From: Gammaproteobacteria bacterium UBA2955
GTDB lineage: Bacteria; Pseudomonadota; Gammaproteobacteria; Pseudomonadales; Azotimanducaceae
Reading direction: 5' to 3'
Assembly: GCA_002348825.1 (NCBI GenBank)
Contig: DEBN01000064.1
Span: forward strand, 1-7,016
Length of the DNA stretch: 7,016 nt
Part shown: one piece after another, positions 1-5,534 of the stretch
How positions within the stretch are numbered: position 1 is the first letter of the stretch
Layout: every line of letters starts with the position of its first letter
The notes under the pieces: generated by a model
The model's database searches: none
Told to the model about the DNA's origin: nothing
What the model saw: only the letters and a program-made list of their open reading frames with translations
Translations under genes and position numbers: made by a program

Positions 1-197
1 GTGGTATAACCCTTGCCGTACTCACCCATATCTCCGGCGGCTGTAATAGTCGTGCCGTTATCACCGAGATTGATTGAAGTCACGGTCATCAATGCATCAG
101 CCTGACGCTTGACCAGCTTTAGGGCTTGCTCATGATGACCAGCGACCGCTACTTGTGGCGCCAACAGTGCCATTGCAGCCAGAAAAAATACTCTCAT
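1..197 (-). CDS. Exported protein of unknown function, N-terminal part only
   Basis: Read on the minus strand from an ATG at 197-195, 65 codons stay open to the window edge, so this is the 5' part of a gene. The first 19 residues form a clear Sec signal peptide: Arg2, a hydrophobic core (VFFLAAMALLAP) and an AVA cleavage site followed by GHHEQ. The mature part starts with a charged, probably helical stretch (EQALKLVKRQADAL) and turns into a Gly/Thr-rich segment (NLGDNGTTITAAGDMGEYG), as in small beta-sheet periplasmic proteins. I do not recognise the family. The bases upstream of the ATG (GGAAAAAG about 10 nt away) give only a weak ribosome-binding site, but the signal peptide fixes the start well. 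It is transcribed divergently from the operon beginning near 343. Confidence 0.75.
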   Translation of the reverse strand, partial: MRVFFLAAMALLAPQVAVAGHHEQALKLVKRQADALMTVTSINLGDNGTTITAAGDMGEYGKGYT

Positions 198-342
198 AGA
201 CCGTGGCTTTTTCCATTATTGAACGACCTATAAACCAGAGCACCAAAAAGCCTCGGCCGTTAGAAATTTGCGAACTGAGGTCGCTCGCCCACGCGAACAG
301 CGCATCCGTGCACCGATGCAGTTGTTTAGGTATGGTTCAATC
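198..342. promoter_or_regulatory. Divergent intergenic region with an 11-bp imperfect inverted repeat
   Basis: This spacer must carry the promoters of both the leftward secreted-protein gene and the rightward DUF3604 operon. It contains an inverted repeat: CGTGGCTTTTT at 202-212 and AAAAAGCCTCG at 245-255, matching at 10 of 11 positions with 32 bases between. The left arm lies 5 bases upstream of the leftward ATG. A TATAAA at 229-234 sits between the arms, but I found no good -35 hexamer at the right distance on either strand. The repeat could be an operator shared by the divergent genes or a weak hairpin. Only the repeat itself is observed; any regulatory role is inferred. Confidence 0.3.
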
Positions 343-507
343 ATGCTCCAGCTACAAAAAATCCTAATTGCGGTCTTAGCACTCTACTGTTGCTTTATGG
401 TGTTCAAAGCCAGTGCAAACGCAGGATTATTTTTGCTGCCTTTGCTGTTTGTACTGCCGCCGCTGGTTCTTAACAGCCGCAAGAAGGAGTCTGGAGAGGA
501 AGAATAA
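343..507 (+). CDS. Small two-helix membrane protein, first gene of the DUF3604 operon
   Basis: From the ATG at 343 this encodes 54 residues. Two hydrophobic stretches can be seen, about residues 6-23 (KILIAVLALYCCFMVFK) and 27-43 (AGLFLLPLLFVLPPLVL), followed by a highly charged tail (RKKESGEEE), so it should be an inner-membrane hairpin. I do not recognise a named family. The frame is open further upstream, with alternative starts at 316 (ATG) and 268 (TTG). I prefer 343 because the hydrophobic segment begins right after it, an AGGT lies 11 bases upstream, and the extra N-terminus of the longer versions is Arg-rich and unlike a membrane protein. The TAA stop shares one base with the next ATG (TAATG), a typical translational-coupling arrangement. 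Confidence 0.6.
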   Translation: MLQLQKILIAVLALYCCFMVFKASANAGLFLLPLLFVLPPLVLNSRKKESGEEE

Positions 508-698
508 TGAAATACCAGGCCCTCCTCACCCTGTTGGATCTCGCTGCTACTTTCAGTTGGGAAGATCAGAACAGCCGCCTAAATAGCTCTCCAATGCAAG
601 CAGAAACGTTTACTGGTGATGTGCTAAAGCACATTCAATGCCCAGCTTCAGCACTTCTAGCTGATGCGAGCAGAAAACGAAGAGAGAGAAATGAATAG
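507..698 (+). CDS. Orphan 63-aa protein wedged between the membrane peptide and DUF3604
   Basis: The ATG at 507 overlaps the previous stop by one base and is preceded by a strong purine-rich ribosome-binding site (GGAGAGGA at 493-500, six bases before the start). The product is hydrophilic apart from a short N-terminal amphipathic stretch (YQALLTLLDLAATF). It has one cysteine and ends in a very charged tail (RKRRERNE). It shows no signal peptide, no transmembrane helix and no motif I recognise. Its stop lies 8 bases inside the next gene, so its 3' end also supplies the ribosome-binding site for the DUF3604 gene. Support is positional (good RBS, overlaps on both sides) rather than by family. 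It could be a genuine small protein or a coupling ORF whose product matters little. Confidence 0.5.
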   Translation: MKYQALLTLLDLAATFSWEDQNSRLNSSPMQAETFTGDVLKHIQCPASALLADASRKRRERNE

Positions 699-2568
699 GT
701 CAAAAAAAATATTTGGGCTGTTGAGCCTTTATTTCCTGTTGATTGGCTGCTCCGACGCAGACAAAGTCCTCGAAACTCATATCTCGGCACCTCCAACACC
801 CGCGCCTACTGTCGACGTCGAACGCTATCCACTCCGAACTGCGCTGTTCGGCGATCTACATGTACATACCAGCTGGTCGGCGGACGCATACTCCGGGGGT
901 AACCGCCTTGGCCCGAACACCGCGTATCGCTTCGCGAAGGGAGAGAAAATAAAGCTACTTACGGGCGACGAGGCCCAACTTCAAACACCTCTGGATTTCG
1001 TGGCACTTACAGACCATGCCGAGGGGTTTGAAGTACAACTTCCCTGCACCATGCTGCGGGACGCGCCGGAATTCGGCCTCCAGCAATGTCGAGACATGCG
1101 ATCGGGAGACTTTGATGTAGCCACCATGCTGGCCCAAGCCTTTGCAACCGCGGGCGTCAGGCCCGCGCCACATGCCTACGGTATCTGCGGTGACGATGCG
1201 CGCTGTAAATCCAACGCTATTGATACGTGGCAAAGGGTTCAGGCAGTTGCTAACGCACACAATCAGCCAGGCCGCTTCACCGCTTTAATCGGTTACGAAT
1301 TTTCATCATTGCTCACGGAAATGGGCATGCTGCACCGCAATGTTATTTTCCGCGGCTCCGACGTCATTCCCCACGCCATTTCTTCATTGGATGTGCGTAA
1401 CCAAAAAGAATTTTTCGATCAGCTCGACGCCAACTGTGTCGAGCCCTGCGAGGTGCTCACCATACCGCACAACACCAACTACTCCTGGGGCTTGGCTTTT
1501 TCCCGTTCCGACGAAGACGGCTCTGCCTATTCCAGCACTGACCTTGAACGACGTTCGCAGATCGAACGGCTGTTTGAGATAACCCAACAAAAGGGCGCTT
1601 CCGAATGCCAAATCAGCGTCGGCGCGTCAGATGAAGATTGCGATTACGGCATCATTTTTCCGCCCTGCAAAGGAGCGGACGATCAACGCTGCGCGCGCGA
1701 CAGCTCGTTCTTGCGCAACATATTACTCGAGGGCCTCGCACTGGGAACCACGGACACGATTAACCCTTACAAGCTGGGGGTCATAGGTTCTACAGACACT
1801 CACTTTTCCGATCCGGGTTACGTGCCTAAGGGCATTCCCGCACGCTTCAAGCCCGCCGAAGGCCTTGGCTTCGCCGTAGAGCGTCTTTTAGCGGCGGATC
1901 ACCCTGTGGCGGGTGCAATGCGACGCTTTTCACCTGGCGGTTTGGCCGGCGTATGGGCCGAAGCCAATACCCGAGCCGATGTCTTCGATGCATTGCAACG
2001 ACGCGAAACATTCGGCACCAGCGGCTCGCGCATGCGCATTCGTTTTTTTGGCGGGGATCTACCCGAGGACCTCGGAGCGAAGGATGACCGGATCGCGCTT
2101 GCATACGAGCGAGGCGTGCCCATGGGGTCCGATCTAAAAACCGGTAACCCGCCGCGCTTTTGGGTGTGGGCAACACAAGACCCCACGGGCACACCACTGG
2201 ATCGCATACAGATCGTTAAGGGCTGGGCTGAGAATGGCGAACAACGCCAACGCGTCTGGGATGTGGTTTGTTCAGGGAGCCGCCTGCCTAATGAGTTAGG
2301 TAAATGCCCCAACACCTCGGCCAGCGTAGATCTCGCTAGTTGCGACCGCACTGGCGAGGAAGGCGCTCGGGAGCTTGAAGTGACTTTCTCTGATCCAGAC
2401 TTTTCGGCCGAACAACCCGCTTTTTATTACGCGCGTGTGTTGGAGAACCCAACATGTCGCTGGACTACTGTGCTTGCCAACAGCGGCGGCGTCGAACTCC
2501 CCAACGACGTGCCTGCTACTGTGCAAGAGCGTGGTTGGTCTTCACCCATTTGGTCGGCATCGCGCTGA
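691..2568 (+). CDS. DUF3604 family lipoprotein, PHP-like predicted metal-dependent hydrolase
   Basis: The start at ATG 691 gives 625 residues with a lipoprotein signal: MNRSKK, a hydrophobic core, then lipobox LIGC with the lipidated Cys at residue 20, followed by SD and a Pro/Thr linker. An ATG at 664 is also in frame but would bury the signal. The rest matches the DUF3604 family as I know it: GDLHVHTSWS at 54-63 (paired His57/His59), DFVALTDHAEG at 102-112, IGYEFSS near 200, PHNTN at 259-263, and STDTH at 367-371. The Gly-rich GGLAGVWAE (416-424) and ETFGTSGSR (439-447) follow, and the C-terminus ends in a WSSPIW segment (616-621). The His/Asp motifs resemble PHP-domain metal sites, so a hydrolase is inferred; the substrate is not known to me. 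Asp instead of Glu at +2 after the lipid Cys (C-S-D) leaves the final membrane uncertain. The length is normal for the family. It is the last and largest gene of a three-gene overlapping run. Its frame remains open beyond the TGA. Confidence 0.93.
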   Translation: MNRSKKIFGLLSLYFLLIGCSDADKVLETHISAPPTPAPTVDVERYPLRTALFGDLHVHTSWSADAYSGGNRLGPNTAYRFAKGEKIKLLTGDEAQLQTPLDFVALTDHAEGFEVQLPCTMLRDAPEFGLQQCRDMRSGDFDVATMLAQAFATAGVRPAPHAYGICGDDARCKSNAIDTWQRVQAVANAHNQPGRFTALIGYEFSSLLTEMGMLHRNVIFRGSDVIPHAISSLDVRNQKEFFDQLDANCVEPCEVLTIPHNTNYSWGLAFSRSDEDGSAYSSTDLERRSQIERLFEITQQKGASECQISVGASDEDCDYGIIFPPCKGADDQRCARDSSFLRNILLEGLALGTTDTINPYKLGVIGSTDTHFSDPGYVPKGIPARFKPAEGLGFAVERLLAADHPVAGAMRRFSPGGLAGVWAEANTRADVFDALQRRETFGTSGSRMRIRFFGGDLPEDLGAKDDRIALAYERGVPMGSDLKTGNPPRFWVWATQDPTGTPLDRIQIVKGWAENGEQRQRVWDVVCSGSRLPNELGKCPNTSASVDLASCDRTGEEGARELEVTFSDPDFSAEQPAFYYARVLENPTCRWTTVLANSGGVELPNDVPATVQERGWSSPIWSASR

Positions 2569-2679
2569 TCCCAAATACCCAACGACGTCACCGACAGCTC
2601 GATTGGCGTCCAGAGCCCCGCTTCGGCACTTACCGAATTGGATGCGCTAGCTAATAAATTCAGAGAAAAATACGAGTGA
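2569..2679 (+). other. In-frame open extension after the DUF3604 stop codon
   Basis: Directly after the TGA at 2566-2568 the same frame continues for 36 sense codons to TGA 2677-2679. It reads SQIPNDVTDSSIGVQ, then SPASALTELDALANKFREKYE, an amphipathic helix-like end with normal amino acids and codon choice. The other two forward frames here are rich in Arg, Pro and Trp and look less natural. A PNDV motif occurs both before the stop and here: the 11-mer CCCAACGACGT is at 2500-2510 and again at 2578-2588, 78 bases (26 codons) apart and in the same frame. Family members normally end near the SPIW motif, so this may be a lineage-specific tail cut off by a nonsense mutation (CGA to TGA is one transition), a read-through product, a sequencing error, or chance. 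A TTCGG/CCGAA hairpin (2622-2637) lies inside it, without a T-run. Confidence 0.35.
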
Positions 2680-2985
2680 GAGCGTAGGTAAGCCCATCTC
2701 AAATTAACTACCGATCCAGCGCAATGCGGTAACTCATTTGCACGTCTGATGTTCCCAAGCTGTTGGCGAATGTGCGATATGCCGAAGCAAAGCTCGGGCA
2801 GTTTCGCCGCCGACGATTTGGCCAGCACTACAGCTGCCTGGTGCTCAGCATGTGAAATGCTCGACTGACATCGAATTAGCCGAAAGGTCGCTACAAAGAA
2901 ATGACCGCACAAACTTGCGGAGTTTGCCCGCACAGGCGATATTTCGATCAGTGATGTCTGATAGGTTGGGTTGAGGAACGAGCAG
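2680..2985. promoter_or_regulatory. Intergenic spacer with two small hairpins and a candidate promoter
   Basis: No complete gene is supported here. About 45-70 bases before the next ATG there is a possible sigma-70 pair: TTGCGG (2915-2920), a 17-base spacer, and GATATT (2938-2943), matching 3/6 and 4/6 of the consensus. The -35 region overlaps a perfect 6-bp hairpin, CAAACT-TGCGG-AGTTTG (2910-2926). A second one, ATCAG-TGATGT-CTGAT (2947-2962), would lie at the transcript start and could influence translation. The upstream part (about 2711-2880) has several short open fragments in different frames, for example SGSFAADDLASTTAAW forward, and a longer open frame on the minus strand. None has a start with a ribosome-binding site, so I read them as non-coding or decayed. 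Blocks at 2731-2829 resemble the spacer after 6546. Confidence 0.3.
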
Positions 2986-3645
2986 ATGAGAATTGCCCTG
3001 CGCTACATTATCTTTGGCTGCTTTTTGCTGGTCATTGGTTTGCTCGTGTTTCTCACCCTTTGGCCTCGCCCAGCGGATACCACAGACCCCTGGGTATTTA
3101 GCGGGGACGGCGCCCAATTAAACTACTGCGCGCAGGCTACCTTAGATGGCCAAGGTCTATCTGCGGATGAAATCCCTAAGGCTTACACACCAGATTGTGG
3201 CTTCTCACGCATGCCCATGCCCGTCTTGCACAATTGTCGAGAGCCTATCGCGGCAGGGATTCCTGATATGCGGGGCCTGTGGCTGGCTAAGTCAGGATTT
3301 GTTGGGCACGCAGAAAGAATCGAACAATGCGGCAACAGAATGGTCGTTACATCGGCAGGGCTGATCCACGATTTCCGCATTGACGGCACGCTCTCAAACG
3401 GAGCCAGAGACATACAAAGTTCCTGCACCAACCTCGCAAGTGCGATAAAAGTCGATCGCGAGGGCAAGGTAATATTCAGATTACTCAACCTGTTCGACAC
3501 GGTAAGCCGACACCTCGATAGCGGGGATATGATCTTTACGTTTGTAGATGGAACACAGACGCGGATGCAGCGAGTCTGTGCATTGCCCGCAGAGGGTACG
3601 GGCATGTATGGAGCTGGATTGGCATACCACTCCGAGTCGCCGTAG
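2986..3645 (+). CDS. Membrane-anchored periplasmic protein with six cysteines, function unknown
   Basis: The ATG at 2986, with GAGG at 2973-2976 nine bases upstream, gives 219 residues; an in-frame TTG at 2971 is a poorer start. The N-terminus MRIALRY is followed by one strong hydrophobic helix (about residues 7-25) with no good lipobox or signal-peptidase site, so it is probably an uncleaved anchor with the rest in the periplasm. The soluble part holds exactly six cysteines (48, 71, 84, 115, 147, 198), enough for three disulfides. It has a conserved-looking core (PMPVLHNCREP; GIPDMRGLW; GHAERIEQCGNRMVVTS) and a beta-rich second half (LIHDFRIDGTLSNG). I cannot name the family and infer no activity. 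It is a single gene with long spacers on both sides. Codon use resembles its neighbours, and nothing suggests truncation. Confidence 0.85.
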   Translation: MRIALRYIIFGCFLLVIGLLVFLTLWPRPADTTDPWVFSGDGAQLNYCAQATLDGQGLSADEIPKAYTPDCGFSRMPMPVLHNCREPIAAGIPDMRGLWLAKSGFVGHAERIEQCGNRMVVTSAGLIHDFRIDGTLSNGARDIQSSCTNLASAIKVDREGKVIFRLLNLFDTVSRHLDSGDMIFTFVDGTQTRMQRVCALPAEGTGMYGAGLAYHSESP

Positions 3646-3772
3646 ATTCCTCGTTTACGGGTTCGATTTACACGAGATGCTCTAAGCGAGATTCGGTGAT
3701 TAACCAAATATCGAACTGGCCCCAGAGGCGAGTGCAATCAAAGAAATAGACTGCTTAGGCGAGCTCAAGCGA

Positions 3773-3958
3773 TTAATGGAGGCACCATAAGACGCGGTGT
3801 AGATGGCCGATCAATGAGCAAACACTCTTCGGTTTCGCATTTTTCTTGTCCATGCCGAAATACCTGCTGTAGAACCCGCATAATTTACGCATCGGCGCGC
3901 GCATTACGTCGTTAACAGAAGAGGCGACACTGTTTACGAAACTGCAACTAACGGCCAT
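3773..3958 (-). CDS. Doubtful small ORF, 61 residues
   Basis: The ATG at 3958-3956 on the minus strand has AGAGG nine bases upstream, a good ribosome-binding site, and stays open to TAA at 3775-3773. The product starts MAVSCSFVNSVASSVNDVM and continues as a basic, aromatic-containing stretch (RKLCGFYSRYFGMDKKNAKPK) with four cysteines and a C-terminal GHLHRVLWCLH. It has no signal peptide, membrane helix or motif I recognise. In its favour are the ribosome-binding site and an ordinary codon pattern. Against it are its small size, isolated position and lack of a family. It could be a real small protein, a remnant of a longer gene, or chance. Confidence 0.25.
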   Translation of the reverse strand: MAVSCSFVNSVASSVNDVMRAPMRKLCGFYSRYFGMDKKNAKPKSVCSLIGHLHRVLWCLH

Positions 3959-4011
3959 TGAATTAAGCCTCTGCAAGAACCTCCCGCTCCCGCTGTTGAG
4001 CTGCCAAGCTT

Positions 4012-4045
4012 AAAATCCGCTTTCTCGCGCCGTCGTCCGGATTTT
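4012..4045. terminator. Candidate bidirectional terminator
   Basis: A perfect 8-bp inverted repeat, AAAATCCG (4012-4019) and CGGATTTT (4038-4045), encloses an 18-base loop. The A- and T-rich stem ends give a T5 run reading plus and a T4 run reading minus, as expected between convergent genes. It lies about 80 bases beyond the minus-strand lipoprotein stop and about 370 beyond the plus-strand stop, so it fits the minus-strand unit better. The large loop and the fact that the T-run is part of the stem make it weaker than a classical intrinsic terminator. Confidence 0.3.
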
Positions 4046-4053
4046 TCCATTGT

Positions 4054-4088
4054 CCCGCGTGGCGGGTTCATTAGAACTAAACGAACCC
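4054..4088. promoter_or_regulatory. Two overlapping, mutually exclusive hairpins after the lipoprotein gene
   Basis: CCCGC-GTG-GCGGG (4054-4066) shares its right arm with a longer hairpin, GGGTTC-A-TTAG-AA-CTAA-AC-GAACCC (4064-4088), which pairs 10 bp around a 2-base tip with a small internal loop. Only one can form at a time because 4064-4066 belongs to both. They lie 40-75 bases downstream of the minus-strand stop, in the 3' untranslated part of that transcript. Neither is followed by a T-run, so they could be stabilising 3'-end structures or part of a composite terminator with 4012-4045. The pairing is observed; the role is inferred. Confidence 0.3.
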
Positions 4089-4126
4089 AATCAGGGAACA
4101 CACCCAAGAGAGAAAGACAAAAGACG

Positions 4127-4597
4127 TTAGACGCGCTCGCATCTGCCTCGATTCAATGTGGCCAACGGTGGAGTATTGCCCATCTGTACTAATGACGTTC
4201 TTTCGTAAACGAAGTTTGCCTTGCTAATTCTGTGTTCTCGCGAGGTGGTAACAGAATCGCTCTTAGCTACAGTCCTCCAGATCCAAAACCCGTTTTCGTG
4301 TATCACCGGCCCTGTGATCTTTTCCACGAAGACCTTATGGCGAATATCGAAGACCATAAGATCCCCTTCGAGCTGCTTTTCCCCGAGCACTACCGACGTC
4401 TCGAACATCTGCTTTCTCGAGGCAAAGGAGCAGAGTAGCGACAACGCGTCGGGGGTTTGGGTCCGCGCAATGGTTGGACGTTGCGAACAGCCAATTATCA
4501 GCAGCAGGGCAATGGCGAGGAGCGGCAACGTCCTTGAAATCGTTGGCCAGGCGCAGTCTGAGCTGTGCTTATTGCTTCGACAAGCTCGTGTAAACAC
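4127..4597 (-). CDS. Small lipoprotein of unknown function, downstream of the MBL hydrolase
   Basis: The minus-strand frame encodes up to 156 residues from GTG at 4597-4595. A textbook lipoprotein signal lies inside: SRTLPLLAIALLLIIGC with the lipidated Cys at residue 37 of the long form. The mature part keeps two cysteines (56 and 153) that could form one disulfide and has aromatic beta-type segments (GDLMVFDIRHKVFVEKI; NGFWIWRT; ANFVYERTSLVQMG), ending near RGRCERV. This is the style of small beta-sheet lipoproteins, but I recognise no family. The start is unclear: no ATG precedes the signal. GTG 4597 makes an over-long n-region that overlaps the upstream gene by 29 bases. TTG 4528 lacks positive charge and has its AAGG only 3 bases away. 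An ATT at 4540-4538 would give the ideal length. It is very probably cotranscribed with the hydrolase gene just upstream. Confidence 0.72.
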   Translation of the reverse strand: MFTRACRSNKHSSDCAWPTISRTLPLLAIALLLIIGCSQRPTIARTQTPDALSLLCSFASRKQMFETSVVLGEKQLEGDLMVFDIRHKVFVEKITGPVIHENGFWIWRTVAKSDSVTTSREHRISKANFVYERTSLVQMGNTPPLATLNRGRCERV

Positions 4598-5534
4598 GAT
4601 TTACAAAGCCCAGAGATGCCGTTTCCGGACCATAAACAGCATCGAAATCTGAGGTTGGCTTCGCATCCATGACTTCTTGCAGTGTCTTACCGTCCGCGAT
4701 CATAGAAGCGACGCGGGACCGTACCGTCTTTAACATATAGACATAGCGGGCAAGTGCCGATGCGTCTGTTACTGGACCGTGGCCAGGGATAATGATTGCA
4801 CCAGGAGCCATTTCAGCGAGTGCTCGCTCGCAGAACGTTATCATGCCGTCGATGCCTCCTCCGCTATCAACATCGACAAACGGGTAACCCGAATTGTTAA
4901 ACACATCGCCTAGATGGATCGCATTCTGCCTGCGAAAAATTACTGCGGTGTCGCCGTTGGTATGAGCAGGAGAAAAGTGAAACAGTTCGATCTCGTTATC
5001 GTTGAAATGTATCTGCATACGATCGTCAAAGGTAAAAATCGGTAAAGCCTGCTTTGGGTAGGGCTGCTGCTTGTACTTGGAAATCACTAGATTGACGACA
5101 CCCCCACTGGCCATATCAGTCCTGGCGTTTCTGTGGGCAACAATGGTCGTACCCTTGGGTCCGAGGGCGTTGTTGCCTTCCGCGTGATCGAAGTGCCAGT
5201 GCGTGTTTATCGCGTAATCCACTCCTTTACCGCCAATTTCTGCAATCGCAGCCTCAATTTTGTCCATCACCTGAGGAAATTGATTGTCGACGATCAACAC
5301 TCCATCCGCGCCTAAAGAAACTCCAATGTTGCCGCCAACACCGAAAAGGACATACAAGCCGTCGGCGACCTTTTCAGTCACGATTTCAGTACTGTCAAAG
5401 TCCCAACCGAAGGCCGCTGTCAGTCCATCCAGATCCATCAGCTCCGCTTCTTCGCTGACATGGTTGTGGGCGAAAGCGCCCTGCGAACAGGCGACTAACA
5501 GCATCCACCAAACTACTTGGCTGAGGTTTCGCAT
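4569..5534 (-). CDS. Exported metallo-beta-lactamase-fold hydrolase
   Basis: The ATG at 5534 has AGGAG eight bases upstream (minus strand of 5543-5547) and gives 321 residues. The frame is open further upstream, but only this start puts an export signal at the N-terminus: MRNLSQ, hydrophobic VVWWMLLVAC, SQGAFA then HNH. Cleavage after AFA is likely, but LVAC (Cys16) also fits a lipobox, so it may be a lipoprotein. All MBL zinc ligands are visible: HWHFDH at 112-117 (His112, His114, Asp116, His117), His191 in SPAHTNGD, Asp210 in HLGDVF, and His252 in IPGHGP. Asp83 in VDNQF is the usual preceding strand motif. It should be a dinuclear-zinc hydrolase of the broad SoxH/glyoxalase II-like group acting outside the cytoplasm. 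Substrate is unknown, and there is no basis to call it an antibiotic-resistance enzyme. A small lipoprotein gene follows within about 30 bases or overlaps. Confidence 0.92.
   Translation of the reverse strand: MRNLSQVVWWMLLVACSQGAFAHNHVSEEAELMDLDGLTAAFGWDFDSTEIVTEKVADGLYVLFGVGGNIGVSLGADGVLIVDNQFPQVMDKIEAAIAEIGGKGVDYAINTHWHFDHAEGNNALGPKGTTIVAHRNARTDMASGGVVNLVISKYKQQPYPKQALPIFTFDDRMQIHFNDNEIELFHFSPAHTNGDTAVIFRRQNAIHLGDVFNNSGYPFVDVDSGGGIDGMITFCERALAEMAPGAIIIPGHGPVTDASALARYVYMLKTVRSRVASMIADGKTLQEVMDAKPTSDFDAVYGPETASLGFVNRVYTSLSKQ

Larger units (their letters stand above)
3646..4126. other. Long convergent spacer between the plus- and minus-strand genes
   Basis: About 480 bases separate two genes that converge on this spacer. 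It contains a weak minus-strand small ORF (3773-3958), a terminator-like hairpin (4012-4045) and a pair of overlapping hairpins (4054-4088), each listed separately. Close to the plus-strand stop there is also CTCGT/ACGAG (3650-3654 and 3672-3676, 17-base loop), too weak to call a terminator. No plus-strand frame has both length and a start signal. The spacer is longer than two converging genes usually need, which fits either decayed coding DNA or an unrecognised RNA; I see no direct evidence for either. Confidence 0.5.

Noticed and set aside
955..2351. Several antisense frames of 75-150 codons across the DUF3604 gene.
   Set aside because: They are mirrors of the coding bias of that gene, with Arg/Ser/Pro-rich products and no start signals.
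2566..2568. TGA read as selenocysteine in the DUF3604 gene.
   Set aside because: The protein is complete by family standards before the stop, there is no known selenoprotein in this family, and I see no convincing SECIS-type hairpin with the right spacing just after the TGA.
2427..2933. Minus-strand open frame of 168 codons covering the DUF3604 3' end and the following spacer.
   Set aside because: Its first part lies opposite a well-supported gene, it has no ribosome-binding site or recognisable domain, and the composition in the spacer half is not convincingly coding.
3659..3668. GGGTTCGATT resembles the T-loop of a tRNA.
   Set aside because: The flanking bases cannot form a 5-bp T-stem, and there is no acceptor stem, D-arm or anticodon arm around it.
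4221..4652. Plus-strand frames opposite the small lipoprotein gene.
   Set aside because: The minus-strand product has a lipobox and natural sequence, while the plus-strand products look random.
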